DNA of 64,000 bases from CAZOJJ01 sp964580105 (GCA_964580105.1 CAZOJJ010000002.1:1-64000), one strand, 5' to 3'. Counted from the stretch's first letter, positions 31,415 to 39,962 are shown. Made by a program: numbers and translations. The notes: generated from the sequence alone by a model not told the origin.

Positions 31415-31454
31415 CGGATCAGTGAAGGGCGGTCGGTGATCCGATGAACCGATC
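31404..31454. repeat. Perfect 18-bp inverted repeat over a start codon
   Basis: GATCGGTTCATCGGATCA (31404-31421) and TGATCCGATGAACCGATC (31437-31454) are exact reverse complements around a 15-nt loop. The left arm holds the ATG of the nucleotidyltransferase (minus strand), and the right arm mirrors it. In RNA the start region would be sequestered. It lies 18 bp downstream of the dnaN stop. Confidence 0.75.
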
Positions 31455-31472
31455 CCCCGCCGGTCCGATCCC

Positions 31473-32618
31473 TCACGCGTACGTGTTGAGCATCACCGGC
31501 ATGATGAGCATGAGGAGCTCCTCGCCGTCCTCCTGCGCGGCCGGCGTGACCACGCCCGCCCGGTTGGGCGAGGAGAACTCGAACACCACGTCGTCGGCGT
31601 CCACGTTGGAGAGGACCTCCTGGAGGTAGACCGAGTTGAACCCGATCTCCATCGGCTCGGCGGCGTACTCGCAGAGCACGCGCTCGCGCGCCTCGCTGGC
31701 CCGCTCGATGTCCTCGGCCGAGACCGTCAGCTCGTCGGCTTTGAGGCTGAGCCGGATCTGGTGCGTCATGGACGAGGAGTAGAGTGCGACACGCTTGACG
31801 GCCGCCAGCATGGCGTCGCGGCCGACGGTGAGGCGGCGGTCGTTCTCCATCGGGATGACGGCCTCGTAGTTCGGGTACGGCTCGTCGATCATCCGGCCGA
31901 TGACGGTGGTGGCGCCGAAGTCGAACTCGACGAAGCCGGAGCCGACGCGGAGCGTGCAGGCGTCGTCGTCGCTCGTGGCCGCGCGGGCGGCGAGGCTGAT
32001 CGCCTTCTCGGGCGCGACGAACTCGAGGGCCGGCTCGGCCGTGACGGCCTCGGTCTGGAGCTTGACGAGGCGGTGGCCGTCGGTTGCCACCACGCGGGTG
32101 TGCGACGGGTGGACCTGGAAGTAGACCCCCATCATGGCCGGGCGGTTGGCGTCCTTCGAGACGGCGAACCCGGTCTTGGCGATGGCCCGCTTGACCAGCT
32201 CGGCGCTGGTCTCCACGCCCTGCGCGTCGTCGAGGCGGGGGAGGGCGGGGTAGTCGCCCCCGTCGTAGCCGACCATCTTGTAGCGGCCCTGGTCCGTCGT
32301 CAGCTCGACGTTGAACTCGGCGTCGGAGGCGAACGTGACGGGCAGGTTCGGGAGGGCGCGGATCGTGTCGAGGAGGCGCTTGGCCGGGACGGCCACGCGG
32401 TCGCGGCCGGTCTCGCCGCTCGCCCCGTTGCTCTCGAAGGAGACGGGCAGGCGCTGGACGATGGAGATCTCGAGGTCCGTGGCCGCCAGCCGCAGCGCGT
32501 CGCCGTCGCGCTCGAAGAGGATGCTTTCCAGGATGGGCAGCGTGCTCTTGGTCGGCACGGCCCCGCCGACGGTGGTGAGCGCCTTGAGCAGGTCGGCGCT
32601 GGAGACGGTGAACTTCAT
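31473..32618 (-). CDS. dnaN: DNA polymerase III beta subunit (sliding clamp)
   Basis: This ring-forming clamp holds the replicative polymerase on DNA. The 381-residue protein has three clamp domains. It begins MKFTVSSADLLKALTTVGGAVPTKSTLPILE, has the conserved VVATDGHRLVK near the middle, and ends in ELLMLIMPVMLNTYA, the usual hydrophobic C-terminus. It is downstream of dnaA on the same strand, the conserved dnaA-dnaN order. The 182-bp gap between them contains a 21-bp triple repeat and a possible promoter. Confidence 0.97.
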   Translation of the reverse strand: MKFTVSSADLLKALTTVGGAVPTKSTLPILESILFERDGDALRLAATDLEISIVQRLPVSFESNGASGETGRDRVAVPAKRLLDTIRALPNLPVTFASDAEFNVELTTDQGRYKMVGYDGGDYPALPRLDDAQGVETSAELVKRAIAKTGFAVSKDANRPAMMGVYFQVHPSHTRVVATDGHRLVKLQTEAVTAEPALEFVAPEKAISLAARAATSDDDACTLRVGSGFVEFDFGATTVIGRMIDEPYPNYEAVIPMENDRRLTVGRDAMLAAVKRVALYSSSMTHQIRLSLKADELTVSAEDIERASEARERVLCEYAAEPMEIGFNSVYLQEVLSNVDADDVVFEFSSPNRAGVVTPAAQEDGEELLMLIMPVMLNTYA

Positions 32619-32641
32619 GGGGGAAGGGGGTTTTCTGAATC

Positions 32642-32673
32642 CTAAGTATCGCCCCGCGCGGGCGGAAGGTCAA
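32642..32673 (-). promoter_or_regulatory. Possible dnaN promoter
   Basis: On the minus strand TTG (32671-32673) is followed after 22 bp by TACTTAG (32642-32648), 24 nt before the dnaN start. The -7 match is imperfect. Confidence 0.3.
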
Positions 32674-32699
32674 TCGAAGTTCGGCGTGCGAAGGTCAGC

Positions 32700-32762
32700 G
32701 GGCGAGGTTCGGGGGGCAGCGGGCGAGGTTCGGGGGGCAGCGGGCGAGGTTCGGGGGGCAGC
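32700..32762. repeat. Three perfect 21-bp tandem repeats between dnaN and dnaA
   Basis: The unit GGGCGAGGTTCGGGGGGCAGC occurs at 32700-32720, 32721-32741 and 32742-32762 without mismatch. A degenerate partial copy (GTGCGAAGGTCAGC) precedes it. The array fills most of the dnaA-dnaN intergenic space. Confidence 0.85.
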
Positions 32763-32800
32763 GGGGCCGCACACCCTGCCCCGCGCTCGGCCTCCCTCGC

Positions 32801-34354
32801 TCAGCGGGTGTGGAGCTCCAGCTTCTTCTTGATCGCCTCGATGATCTCGCGGAAGCTGGGGTCCGTGTCCATCTGGTCCTCGACCGACTGGATGCCGTGG
32901 ATGACGGTGGAGTGGTCGCGCCCGCCGAAGTGGAGGCCGATGGTCTTGAGCGAGTGGCTCGTGAGCTGCTTCGAGAACCACATCGCGATCTGGCGGGCCT
33001 GCACGACCTCCCGCTTGCGCGTGCGGGCGCGGACGAGGTCCTCCGGGATCTTGAGGTAGTCGCACACCACGCGCTGGATCTCCTCGACGGTGAGGTTGAC
33101 GCGGTCCTCCTTGATGAGGTCGCGGAGCACCTCGCGGGCGAGCCCGAGGTCGATCTCCCCGCGCGAGAGCGCCGTCTGTGCCTGGAGCTTGATGAGGGCC
33201 CCTTCGAGCTCGCGGATGTTGCTCTTGACGTGCGTGGCGATGTAGTCGAGCACTTCGCTGCGCACCTGCGTGCCGGTCTCCTCGGCCTGCCGCTTGAGGA
33301 TGGCGATGCGCGTCTCGAGCTCCGGCGCCTGCACGTCGGCCGAGAGCCCCCACTGGAACCGCGAGAGCAGCCGCTCCTCGATCCCCGCGATGGCCTTCGG
33401 CGGCCGGTCCGCCGAGAGCACGATCTGCTTGCCCGACTGGTGCAGCGCGTTGAAGATGTGGAAGAACTCCTCCTGCGTTTTCTCTTTGCCCCCGAAGAAC
33501 TGCACGTCGTCCACGATGAGCAGGTCCACGCTCCGGTAGAACTGCGAGAACTCCGCAATCCGGTTGTTCTGGATGGACTGCACGAACTCGGTCGTGAACC
33601 GCTCCGAGGAGACGTAACGGACGGACTCGGCCTTTCCGTTGGCCCGGGCGTAGTTGCCGATGGCCTGGATGAGGTGCGTCTTGCCGAGTCCGACGCCGCC
33701 GTAGATCAGAAACGGGTTGAACGCCGTTGCGCCCGGCTGCTGCGCAATGGCCCACGCCGCGCTCCGCGCCAGCCGGTTGCAGTCCCCCTCGATGAACCGC
33801 TCGAAGGTGTAGCTCTCGTTCAGGTTCGGTTCGATCTCCGACTTCCGGATGCCGGGGATGGCGAACGGGTGGGCGAGGGGCCGCGCCCCCGGCCCGCGCC
33901 CGACGCCCACCGGCAGGCCCGGTTCGAAGGGCTCCGACGGCCCCGCGCTCTGGGCCGGCCGCGGCATCGCCGGGAAGCCGTCAATCCGGGGCGGCGGGGT
34001 GCCCGGCGCCGGAGGCACGTTGGACGGCTGCCGGGCCGGGAGTTGCATCGAGGCCCCGCTCTTGGCCGGGCGCGGCTCCGCCTCCTCCCGCTCGATCACG
34101 ATGTCGTAGTAGAGGCGGCCGGTCGGGCCGAGCACCTTCGTGATCGTCTTGCGGAGGAGGCCGAAGTAGTGCTCCTCCAGCCACTCGTAGTAGAACCGGC
34201 TGGGGAGCTGCACCGTCAGCTTGACGGCGTCGTCGTCGGCCTCCAGGGTGACGGCGCGGAGGGGCTCGAACCACGTCCGAAAGCTCTGGCGGCTGATGTT
34301 GTCTCGGATGAAGGCGAGACACTCGTTCCAGACCGCTTCGGGCGAGTCGTGCAT
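32801..34354 (-). CDS. dnaA: Chromosomal replication initiator DnaA
   Basis: This AAA+ ATPase binds DnaA boxes and melts the origin. The 517-residue protein has domain I (VWNECLAFIRDNISRQSFRTWFEPL), a Pro-rich domain II (about 95-165), the AAA+ domain with Walker A GGVGLGKT at 219-226 and Walker B LLIVDDVQFF, and domain IV. Domain IV carries the DNA-binding signature GRDHSTVIHGIQSVEDQ. The start at 34354 (MHDSPEAVW) fits the family; an in-frame ATG at 34528 would add 58 non-conserved residues and run over a DnaA-box-like site. Confidence 0.97.
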   Translation of the reverse strand: MHDSPEAVWNECLAFIRDNISRQSFRTWFEPLRAVTLEADDDAVKLTVQLPSRFYYEWLEEHYFGLLRKTITKVLGPTGRLYYDIVIEREEAEPRPAKSGASMQLPARQPSNVPPAPGTPPPRIDGFPAMPRPAQSAGPSEPFEPGLPVGVGRGPGARPLAHPFAIPGIRKSEIEPNLNESYTFERFIEGDCNRLARSAAWAIAQQPGATAFNPFLIYGGVGLGKTHLIQAIGNYARANGKAESVRYVSSERFTTEFVQSIQNNRIAEFSQFYRSVDLLIVDDVQFFGGKEKTQEEFFHIFNALHQSGKQIVLSADRPPKAIAGIEERLLSRFQWGLSADVQAPELETRIAILKRQAEETGTQVRSEVLDYIATHVKSNIRELEGALIKLQAQTALSRGEIDLGLAREVLRDLIKEDRVNLTVEEIQRVVCDYLKIPEDLVRARTRKREVVQARQIAMWFSKQLTSHSLKTIGLHFGGRDHSTVIHGIQSVEDQMDTDPSFREIIEAIKKKLELHTR

Positions 34355-35026
34355 GGTGGGGCGCGGGGAGGCCGGGGGACCGGCGGAGGCTGGGTGGAGG
34401 CGAGCGGACGACGTACCGCTCCAAAGCCCCGCGCACACGCCCACCGGCCGGTTCGGTATCCGGTGTCGTGCACTACGTTGTCCACAAGCGCACGCCAGGG
34501 TCGGCGACAAAGAGAGGCGACAGCCCATGCGGCGCCGTCGCCTTCACCTTAGTCATCTGCCGGTGGTCCTCGGCGTGCGTAACAAGGTGTTGCTTCTTGT
34601 TTTTTAAAGGACGGTGGGCTGGGGGCCGGGGCGCGCGCTGGGGGAGCGGCGCGGCCTTCGGCGGAGCGGCGAGGGGGCGCCCGTCGGTGCAGCCTAGGGT
34701 TTTCAACAGGTTGTGCACAGCGCAGCGCGAGCAAGGCGCGCCGCCTCGTCAACCCGAAATCATCCCTCGACGGGCGCGTGGCAGCGAGCGATCCGGCGCC
34801 TGCCGCGCAGCCGTCCGGGGAGGACCCCGGAGCCGCTGCCGGGTCGTCTTCCGGTGGCGGCTTTGTCACGATAACAACGGGGGTGAAGAGGATCAAGGCG
34901 ACCCCCGCGTGAAAATCCAACATCGCGTGTAGAGGCGTAAAATCCTTGCGGCGCGGCGCGGCGCGGCCGTAGCTTCTCGGGCTGTCGTTCCCTCGTTCCT
35001 TGACGGTATCTGCCCGGCCCGCCGCC
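34355..35026. other. dnaA upstream region, possible replication origin
   Basis: These 672 bp separate dnaA (minus) from DUF177-rpmF-plsX (plus). Two DnaA-box-like 9-mers occur: TTGTCCACA at 34478-34486 and TTGTGCACA at 34711-34719. The second follows TTTTCAACAGG, a sequence often seen in origins. An AT-rich stretch (CTTGTTTTTTAAAGG, about 34592-34607) could unwind. Only two near-boxes and no perfect box are present, and the dcw cluster would then be transcribed head-on, so origin status is uncertain. Confidence 0.35.
34946..34976 (+). promoter_or_regulatory. Promoter of the DUF177-rpmF genes
   Basis: TTG at 34946-34948 and TAGCTTC at 34970-34976 are 21 bp apart and lie 57 nt before the DUF177 start. 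The spacing matches the tRNA-Val promoter in this window. Confidence 0.5.
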
Positions 35027-35521
35027 ATGCTCCGCGCCGACATCGCCGCTCTCGCCGACGGGCTCCACGAGCACACGCTCCACCCGGACCCCGTGGACCT
35101 CGACCTCGACCCGGCCGTGTTCCGCGACGTCGTCGTCGCGCTCCGCCTCGACGTGGTCGGACGGCGCATTCTGGTTGGGCTCGACGCCCGCGCCACGGCG
35201 ACGCTGGAGTGCGACCGCACGCTGGAGCCGTACGACCAGCCCGTGCGCGGCTCGCACACCGTGCTGTACGTGCCGCCCGAGCAGGTTCCCGACGACGCCG
35301 AGGCCGACGAGGGCATCGCGCCCCTCCCGGCCGACGCCACGTTCCTCGACCTGACCGTGGCCGTTCGCGACACGCTCATCCTGGCGCTGCCGCTCCGGCG
35401 CGTAGCGCCCCGGGCCGAGGACGCCGAGATCCCCTCCGTGTTCGGGGCCAACCTCGACGACGACGGCACGCCGATCGACGACCGCTGGGAGGCGCTCCGC
35501 CGCCTCCGCGACGATTCCTGA
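35027..35521 (+). CDS. DUF177 (YceD-like) protein
   Basis: This 164-residue protein belongs to the DUF177/YceD family. Members nearly always precede rpmF and are linked to 23S rRNA or large-subunit metabolism. Recognisable parts are DVVVALRLDVVGRRILVGLDARATATLECDRTLEPYDQPV and the acidic C-terminal DDGTPIDDRWEALRRL, which is the usual family ending. ATG 35027 is chosen; a TTG at 35000 would add nine residues. rpmF follows after 40 bp, the classical pair. Confidence 0.85.
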   Translation: MLRADIAALADGLHEHTLHPDPVDLDLDPAVFRDVVVALRLDVVGRRILVGLDARATATLECDRTLEPYDQPVRGSHTVLYVPPEQVPDDAEADEGIAPLPADATFLDLTVAVRDTLILALPLRRVAPRAEDAEIPSVFGANLDDDGTPIDDRWEALRRLRDDS

Positions 35522-35561
35522 ACCCTCCCCGCCCCGGCGGGCCCTGCAACCCCTGCCTGTC

Positions 35562-35750
35562 ATGGCCAACCCGAAGCGCCGCCACTCCAAAGCCCGCACC
35601 GCCACCCGCCGTGCGCAGTACAAGGTCCGCACCGTGCCGACGACGCACGAGTGCCCCAACTGCGGCAACGAGAAGCTGCTCCACCGCGCCTGCCCGACCT
35701 GCGGCCACTACCGGGGCCGGGCCGTGATCGAGAAGCCGGACTACGTCTAG
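35562..35750 (+). CDS. rpmF: 50S ribosomal protein L32
   Basis: This 62-residue zinc-ribbon ribosomal protein starts MANPKRRHSKARTATRRAQ and has two CxxC pairs (CPNC and CPTC, in the C+ form), so it should bind zinc. L32 is a structural protein of the large subunit. It sits between DUF177 and plsX, as in most bacteria, and ends at a strong terminator. Confidence 0.97.
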   Translation: MANPKRRHSKARTATRRAQYKVRTVPTTHECPNCGNEKLLHRACPTCGHYRGRAVIEKPDYV

Positions 35751-35777
35751 ACCGCCGGACCGGAGGGGCCACCCTGC

Positions 35778-35830
35778 GCCGTGCCCACTCGGTACGCCCT
35801 CCTCGGGAGGCGACCAGGGGCACGGCTTTT
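35778..35830 (+). terminator. rpmF terminator
   Basis: GCCGTGCCC (35778-35786) pairs with GGGCACGGC (35818-35826), followed by TTTT. An inner hairpin (CCTC-CTC-GGGAGG region) fills the loop. It implies that plsX starts a new transcript. Confidence 0.75.
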
Positions 35831-35845
35831 CGTTAGCGCCCTCCG

Positions 35846-35852
35846 TATCTTT
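35846..35852 (+). promoter_or_regulatory. Promoter -7 element TATCTTT (plsX)
   Basis: The element lies 16 bp after the rpmF terminator and 84 nt before plsX, where a new promoter is expected. Confidence 0.4.
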
Positions 35853-35929
35853 AGCGCCCCTCTGAGGCCCCGGTCTCCCTTTCTCTCTCGCTCCTCCCCC
35901 TCGCTGCGCCCATCCAGGCTCCCCTGCCC

Positions 35930-36931
35930 ATGCCCGTCCGAGTAGCCGTTGATGCGATGGGCGGCGACGACGCCCCGGGCGTCGTCATCGAAGGTGCGGT
36001 CCAGGCGGCCCGCGTGGCGCCCGAGCGTGTGGCCGTGCTGCTCGTCGGCCCCGAGGCCACCGTCCGCGCCGAGCTGGCGCGCCACGACACCGAGGGGCTC
36101 CGCCTCGACGTGCTGGACGCGCCCGAGGTGATCGGCATGGGCGAGTCGCCGGCGGCGGCGCTGAAGGGGAAGCCGAACTCGTCCATCCACGTCGGCCTCG
36201 GCGCGCACAAGCGGGGCCACGCCGACGCCTTCGTCTCGGCGGGCAACACCGGCGCCGTCATGGCCGCCGCGCTGTTCCTCTGCGGCCGGCTTCCGGGCGT
36301 CCTCCGGCCCACCCTCCCCGGCTACTTCCCGACCACCGACGGCATGGCCATCGTGCTCGACGTGGGGGCCAACGTGGACGTCAAGCCGGAGCACCTCGTG
36401 CAGTTCGCCCAGATGGGCCGCATCTTCGTCGAGCGTGTGCAGGGCATCGCGAACCCGACCGTCGCCCTCGCCAACGTCGGCGAGGAGCCCGGCAAGGGCA
36501 CCGAGGCGGTCAAGGAGGCCTACCAGCGGCTCGACGCCCTGGGCACCCTGAACTTCATCGGCAACGTCGAGGGGCGCGACCTCTTCCACCACGGCGCCGA
36601 CGTCGTCGTGTGCGACGGGTTCGTGGGCAACCTCATGCTCAAGCTGGGCGAGAGTTTCACGACCGTCCTGCCGCAGCTCGTCCGCCGGGCGATGGCCGAG
36701 CTGAGGCTCGGCGAGGCCGAGGCGGCCCTCGTCGGCCGCGTGCTCAAAGGAGCGCTGGCCCGGTTCGACTACCAGGTCTACGGCGGCGTCCCCCTCCTCG
36801 GTGTGGACGGCAACGTCATCATCGGGCACGGCGGCTCGACCGCCCTCGCCGTCGAGCAGATGGTCTACCGCGCCTGTGATCTCGTGGAGGAGAACGTGAC
36901 GGGGCGGATCGCCGAGGCGCTGAGCGAGTAG
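35930..36931 (+). CDS. plsX: Phosphate acyltransferase PlsX
   Basis: This enzyme makes acyl-phosphate from acyl-ACP and phosphate for the PlsX/PlsY route to lysophosphatidate. The 333-residue protein begins VRVAVDAMGGDDAPGVVIEGA, and also shows AFVSAGNTGAVMAAALF, LDVGANVDVKPEHLVQFA, NVGEEPGKGTEAVKEAY and GNVEGRDLF. It is a soluble, membrane-associated enzyme. It heads the plsX-fabH-fabD-fabG group. Confidence 0.96.
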   Translation: MPVRVAVDAMGGDDAPGVVIEGAVQAARVAPERVAVLLVGPEATVRAELARHDTEGLRLDVLDAPEVIGMGESPAAALKGKPNSSIHVGLGAHKRGHADAFVSAGNTGAVMAAALFLCGRLPGVLRPTLPGYFPTTDGMAIVLDVGANVDVKPEHLVQFAQMGRIFVERVQGIANPTVALANVGEEPGKGTEAVKEAYQRLDALGTLNFIGNVEGRDLFHHGADVVVCDGFVGNLMLKLGESFTTVLPQLVRRAMAELRLGEAEAALVGRVLKGALARFDYQVYGGVPLLGVDGNVIIGHGGSTALAVEQMVYRACDLVEENVTGRIAEALSE

Positions 36932-36935
36932 CTTA
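36929..36935 (+). promoter_or_regulatory. Possible -7 element TAGCTTA (fabH)
   Basis: TAGCTTA overlaps the plsX stop codon and lies 54 nt before fabH. It may give internal initiation; read-through from plsX is equally likely. Confidence 0.3.
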
Positions 36936-36982
36936 AAGGCCGGAGGCATCGCCTCTTCGCCCCCGCCCGCCGCGAGACGCCC

Positions 36983-38026
36983 ATGAACCCCACCGCCGCC
37001 ATCACCGCCGTCGGCCACTACCTCCCCGAGGACCGGCTCACCAACGCCGACCTCGAGAAGATGGTGGACACCTCGGACGAGTGGATCCGCACCCGCTCCG
37101 GCATCCGGGAGCGCCGCATTCTCCGCGACCCCAACAAGGCCACCGCCTTCATGGCCACCGAGGCGGCCCGCGAGGCGCTCGCCAAGCGCGGCCTCACCCC
37201 GGACGACCTCGACCTCATCGTCGTCGCCACCGTCACGCCGGACATGATGTTCCCGGCCACGGCGTGCCTCGTCCAGGACGCCCTCGGCGCCGGCAACTGC
37301 TGGGGGTTCGACCTCTCCGCCGCCTGCTCCGGCTTCCTCTTCGCGCTGAACGTCGGCGCGCGGTTCATCGAGAGCGGCAAGCACGAGCGCGTGCTCGTGA
37401 TCGGGGCGGACACGATGAGCCGCATCATTGACTACACCGACCGCACCACGTGCGTGCTCTTCGGCGACGGCGCCGGCGCCGTCCTCCTCGAGCCCGACGG
37501 CGCGGGCTACGGCATCCGCGACTCGGTCGAGCACATCGACGGCAGCGGGGCGCCGTTCCTCCACATGAAGGCGGGCGGGAGCCTCCGCCCGGCCAGCCAC
37601 GAAACCGTGGACGCCCGCGAGCACTACGCCTACCAGGAGGGCAAGCAGGTGTTCAAGAACGCCGTCGTCGGGATGGCCGACGCGGCGGCGGAGGTGATGG
37701 AGCGCAACGGGCTCACCGGCGAGGACGTCCGCTACCTCGTCCCTCACCAGGCCAACCTCCGCATCATCGACGCCACGGCCCGGCGGATGGGCATCGGCGA
37801 GGATCAGGTCATGCTCAACATCGAGCGCTACGGGAACACCACGGCGGCGACGATCCCGCTCTGCCTCTACGACTGGGAGGGCGAGCTGAAGAAGGGCGAC
37901 AACCTCGTCCTCGCGGCCTTCGGCGGCGGCTTCACCTGGGGCGCCACCTACGTTCGTTGGGCCTACGACGGCGCCGAGAGGGCCAAGGGGCACAGGGCGA
38001 AGGACGAGGTGGCGGCCGAGGCGTAG
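36983..38026 (+). CDS. fabH: 3-oxoacyl-ACP synthase III
   Basis: This condensing enzyme starts fatty-acid synthesis by joining acetyl-CoA (or a branched acyl-CoA) with malonyl-ACP. The 347-residue thiolase-fold protein has the catalytic triad Cys115 (LSAACSGFLFAL), His255 (VPHQANLRI) and Asn285 (ERYGNTTAATIP). The conserved N-terminus MVDTSDEWIRTRSGIRERR is present. The last 20 residues (AERAKGHRAKDEVAAEA) are an extra charged tail. It lies between plsX and fabD. Confidence 0.96.
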   Translation: MNPTAAITAVGHYLPEDRLTNADLEKMVDTSDEWIRTRSGIRERRILRDPNKATAFMATEAAREALAKRGLTPDDLDLIVVATVTPDMMFPATACLVQDALGAGNCWGFDLSAACSGFLFALNVGARFIESGKHERVLVIGADTMSRIIDYTDRTTCVLFGDGAGAVLLEPDGAGYGIRDSVEHIDGSGAPFLHMKAGGSLRPASHETVDAREHYAYQEGKQVFKNAVVGMADAAAEVMERNGLTGEDVRYLVPHQANLRIIDATARRMGIGEDQVMLNIERYGNTTAATIPLCLYDWEGELKKGDNLVLAAFGGGFTWGATYVRWAYDGAERAKGHRAKDEVAAEA

Positions 38027-38079
38027 GTTGCTTCCGCACCGCTCCCTTTCGTACGTCTTCCTTCTCACTGCCCCTGCTC

Positions 38080-39024
38080 ATGATCGCTTTTCTCTTTCCG
38101 GGCCAGGGCTCCCAGAAGCCCGGCATGGGCGCCGATCTCTACGAGCGCTTCCCCGCCGCCCGCGCCCGCTTCGACGAGGCCGACGAGGTCCTCGAGTTCA
38201 AGCTCTCGGCGCTGCTCTTCGCCGAGGGCGAGGAGGCCGCCGAGGCCCTGAAGCAGACCGAGGTCACGCAGCCCGCGCTCTACGTCCACAGCCTCGCGGC
38301 CTTCGCCGTGCTGGCCGAGCAGGGCCACGCGCCCGACATGACGGCCGGGCACAGCCTCGGCGAGTACAGCGCCCTCGCTGCCGCCGGCGCCCTCTCCTTC
38401 GCCGACGGGCTGCTGGCCGTCCGGCGGCGCGGCGAGCTGATGGCGCAGGCGGGCGACGTCCGCCCCGGCGCAATGGCCGCCGTCCTCGGCCTCGACGCCG
38501 AGGCGCTCGAACGGGTCTGCGCCGACGCCTCCGAGGCCGATTCGGTGGTCGTCCCGGCCAACTACAACGACCCCGGCCAGATCGTGATCTCGGGCGACAA
38601 GCCGGCCGTCGAGCGGGCGAGCGCCGCCGCCTCGGAGGCGGGCGCGAGGCGGGTCGTCCCGCTCCCGGTCAGCGGCGCCTTCCACTCGCCGCTGATGGCC
38701 TTCGCCCGCGACGGCCTCGCGGCGACGCTGGAGAACCTCGCCCTCGCCGAGCCGCGCTGCCCGGTGTACCTCAACGTCACCGCCGCGCCGACGACGGACC
38801 CGGACGAGATTCGCCGGTGCCTCCTCGACCAGCTCACCGCGCCCGTCCGCTGGGCGCAGACGCTCCAGCAGATGCAGGCCGACGGCGCCCGGCGCTTCGT
38901 CGAGGTCGGCAGCGGCACCGTGCTCTCAGGGCTCGTCAAGCGCACGCTCGGCCGCGAGGTGGAGACGGCCCAGGCCGGCACGGCCGCCGACATGGAGCGA
39001 ATGGGTGAACGGGCGATTGACTGA
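38080..39024 (+). CDS. fabD: Malonyl-CoA:ACP transacylase
   Basis: This enzyme transfers malonyl from CoA to ACP to supply fatty-acid elongation. The 314-residue protein begins MIAFLFPGQGSQKPGMG, with the nucleophile Ser92 in GHSLGEYSAL, His202 in SGAFHSPLM, and the conserved QTEVTQPALY. The start ATG 38080 is fixed by the family N-terminus. It is 53 bp after fabH. Confidence 0.96.
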   Translation: MIAFLFPGQGSQKPGMGADLYERFPAARARFDEADEVLEFKLSALLFAEGEEAAEALKQTEVTQPALYVHSLAAFAVLAEQGHAPDMTAGHSLGEYSALAAAGALSFADGLLAVRRRGELMAQAGDVRPGAMAAVLGLDAEALERVCADASEADSVVVPANYNDPGQIVISGDKPAVERASAAASEAGARRVVPLPVSGAFHSPLMAFARDGLAATLENLALAEPRCPVYLNVTAAPTTDPDEIRRCLLDQLTAPVRWAQTLQQMQADGARRFVEVGSGTVLSGLVKRTLGREVETAQAGTAADMERMGERAID

Positions 39025-39084
39025 TTCGAAACGCCGGCCGTCCCATCGCTGAATCACGCCATCAACAAATCGCCCCATCGCCCC

Positions 39085-39834
39085 ATGAAACTCGACCTCT
39101 CCGGCAAGACCGCCCTCGTCACCGGCGGCACGCGCGGCATCGGCCGCGCCATCGTGGACGCCCTCGCCGGGGCGGGCGCCAACGTCGCCTTCACCTTCCG
39201 CTCCTCCGCCGACGCCGCCGAGGCGCTCCGGGCCGAGCTGGCCGGGCGCGGCACCGACGCCCTCGCCATCCAGGGCGACGCCGCCGACCCCGCCCACGCC
39301 GAGGCCGCCGTCCAGCAGGTGCTCGACGCCTGGGGCTCGCTCGACGCGCTCGTGCTCAACGCCGGCATCACGCGCGACGGGCTGATGATCCGCATGAGCG
39401 AGGCCGACTGGGACGCCGTGCTCGACACGAACCTCAAGGGCGCCTTCCACTTCTGCAAGGCCGCCTACCGCCCGATGATGAAGCAGCGCTCCGGCAGCAT
39501 CGTCACCATCGCGTCCGTCGTCGGCGTGATGGGGAACGCGGGGCAGGCCAACTACGCCGCCTCGAAGGCGGGGCTGATCGGGTTCACCAAGAGCCTCGCG
39601 CGCGAGCTGGCCGGGCGCGGCGTGCGCGCCAACGTCGTCGCCCCCGGCTACATCGCGACCGACATGACGGCGGCGATGGGGGACAAGGCGCAGGAGGCGA
39701 TGCAGGCGCAGATCCCGCTCGGGCACGTCGGCCGCCCGGAGGACGTGGCGGCGGCCGTCACGTTCCTCGCCTCGGACGCGGCGGCCTACGTCACCGGCCA
39801 CGTGCTTCATGTGGACGGCGGCCTGGCGATGTAA
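39085..39834 (+). CDS. fabG: 3-oxoacyl-ACP reductase
   Basis: This NADPH-dependent short-chain dehydrogenase carries out the first reduction of the elongation cycle. The 249-residue protein has the cofactor motif TGGTRGIGRA, LNAGITRD, and the catalytic Ser144, Tyr157 and Lys161 (YAASK). It ends DVAAAVTFLASDAAAYVTGHVLHVDGGLAM. The fabD-fabG gap contains imperfect inverted repeats (GGGCGATT / AATCGCCC). The usual next genes acpP and fabF do not follow. Confidence 0.95.
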   Translation: MKLDLSGKTALVTGGTRGIGRAIVDALAGAGANVAFTFRSSADAAEALRAELAGRGTDALAIQGDAADPAHAEAAVQQVLDAWGSLDALVLNAGITRDGLMIRMSEADWDAVLDTNLKGAFHFCKAAYRPMMKQRSGSIVTIASVVGVMGNAGQANYAASKAGLIGFTKSLARELAGRGVRANVVAPGYIATDMTAAMGDKAQEAMQAQIPLGHVGRPEDVAAAVTFLASDAAAYVTGHVLHVDGGLAM

Positions 39835-39955
39835 GGAAGGCGGCGCTTCGCCTCGGTCCGGCTCGCGGCGCCCGAGGCGGAGGCCCTCGGTAGGTGTGCG
39901 CGGATCGAAGCGGGGCCCGGCCTGGGATCGCCCGCTCCCTTCGGCGTATAAGCCC

Positions 39956-39962
39956 TAGCTTG
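39956..39962 (+). promoter_or_regulatory. Promoter -7 element TAGCTTG
   Basis: The element lies 42 nt before the BrkB-type gene, in the gap after fabG, and matches the strongest form of the recurrent motif. Confidence 0.5.

Noticed and set aside
31444..31629. Small plus-strand frame starting MNRSPAGPIPHAYV
   Set aside because: Its start merely mirrors the nucleotidyltransferase start through the inverted repeat, and the rest is antisense to dnaN.
32700..32762. CRISPR-like array
   Set aside because: The 21-bp units are directly adjacent with no spacers, and no cas genes are present.
34355..34528. 58-residue N-terminal extension of DnaA
   Set aside because: The extension is not DnaA-like and covers a DnaA-box-like site; MHDSPEAVW begins the conserved domain I.
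39005..39084. Terminator between fabD and fabG
   Set aside because: The inverted repeats are imperfect, the loop is long and there is no T-run; more likely a locus-specific intergenic palindrome.
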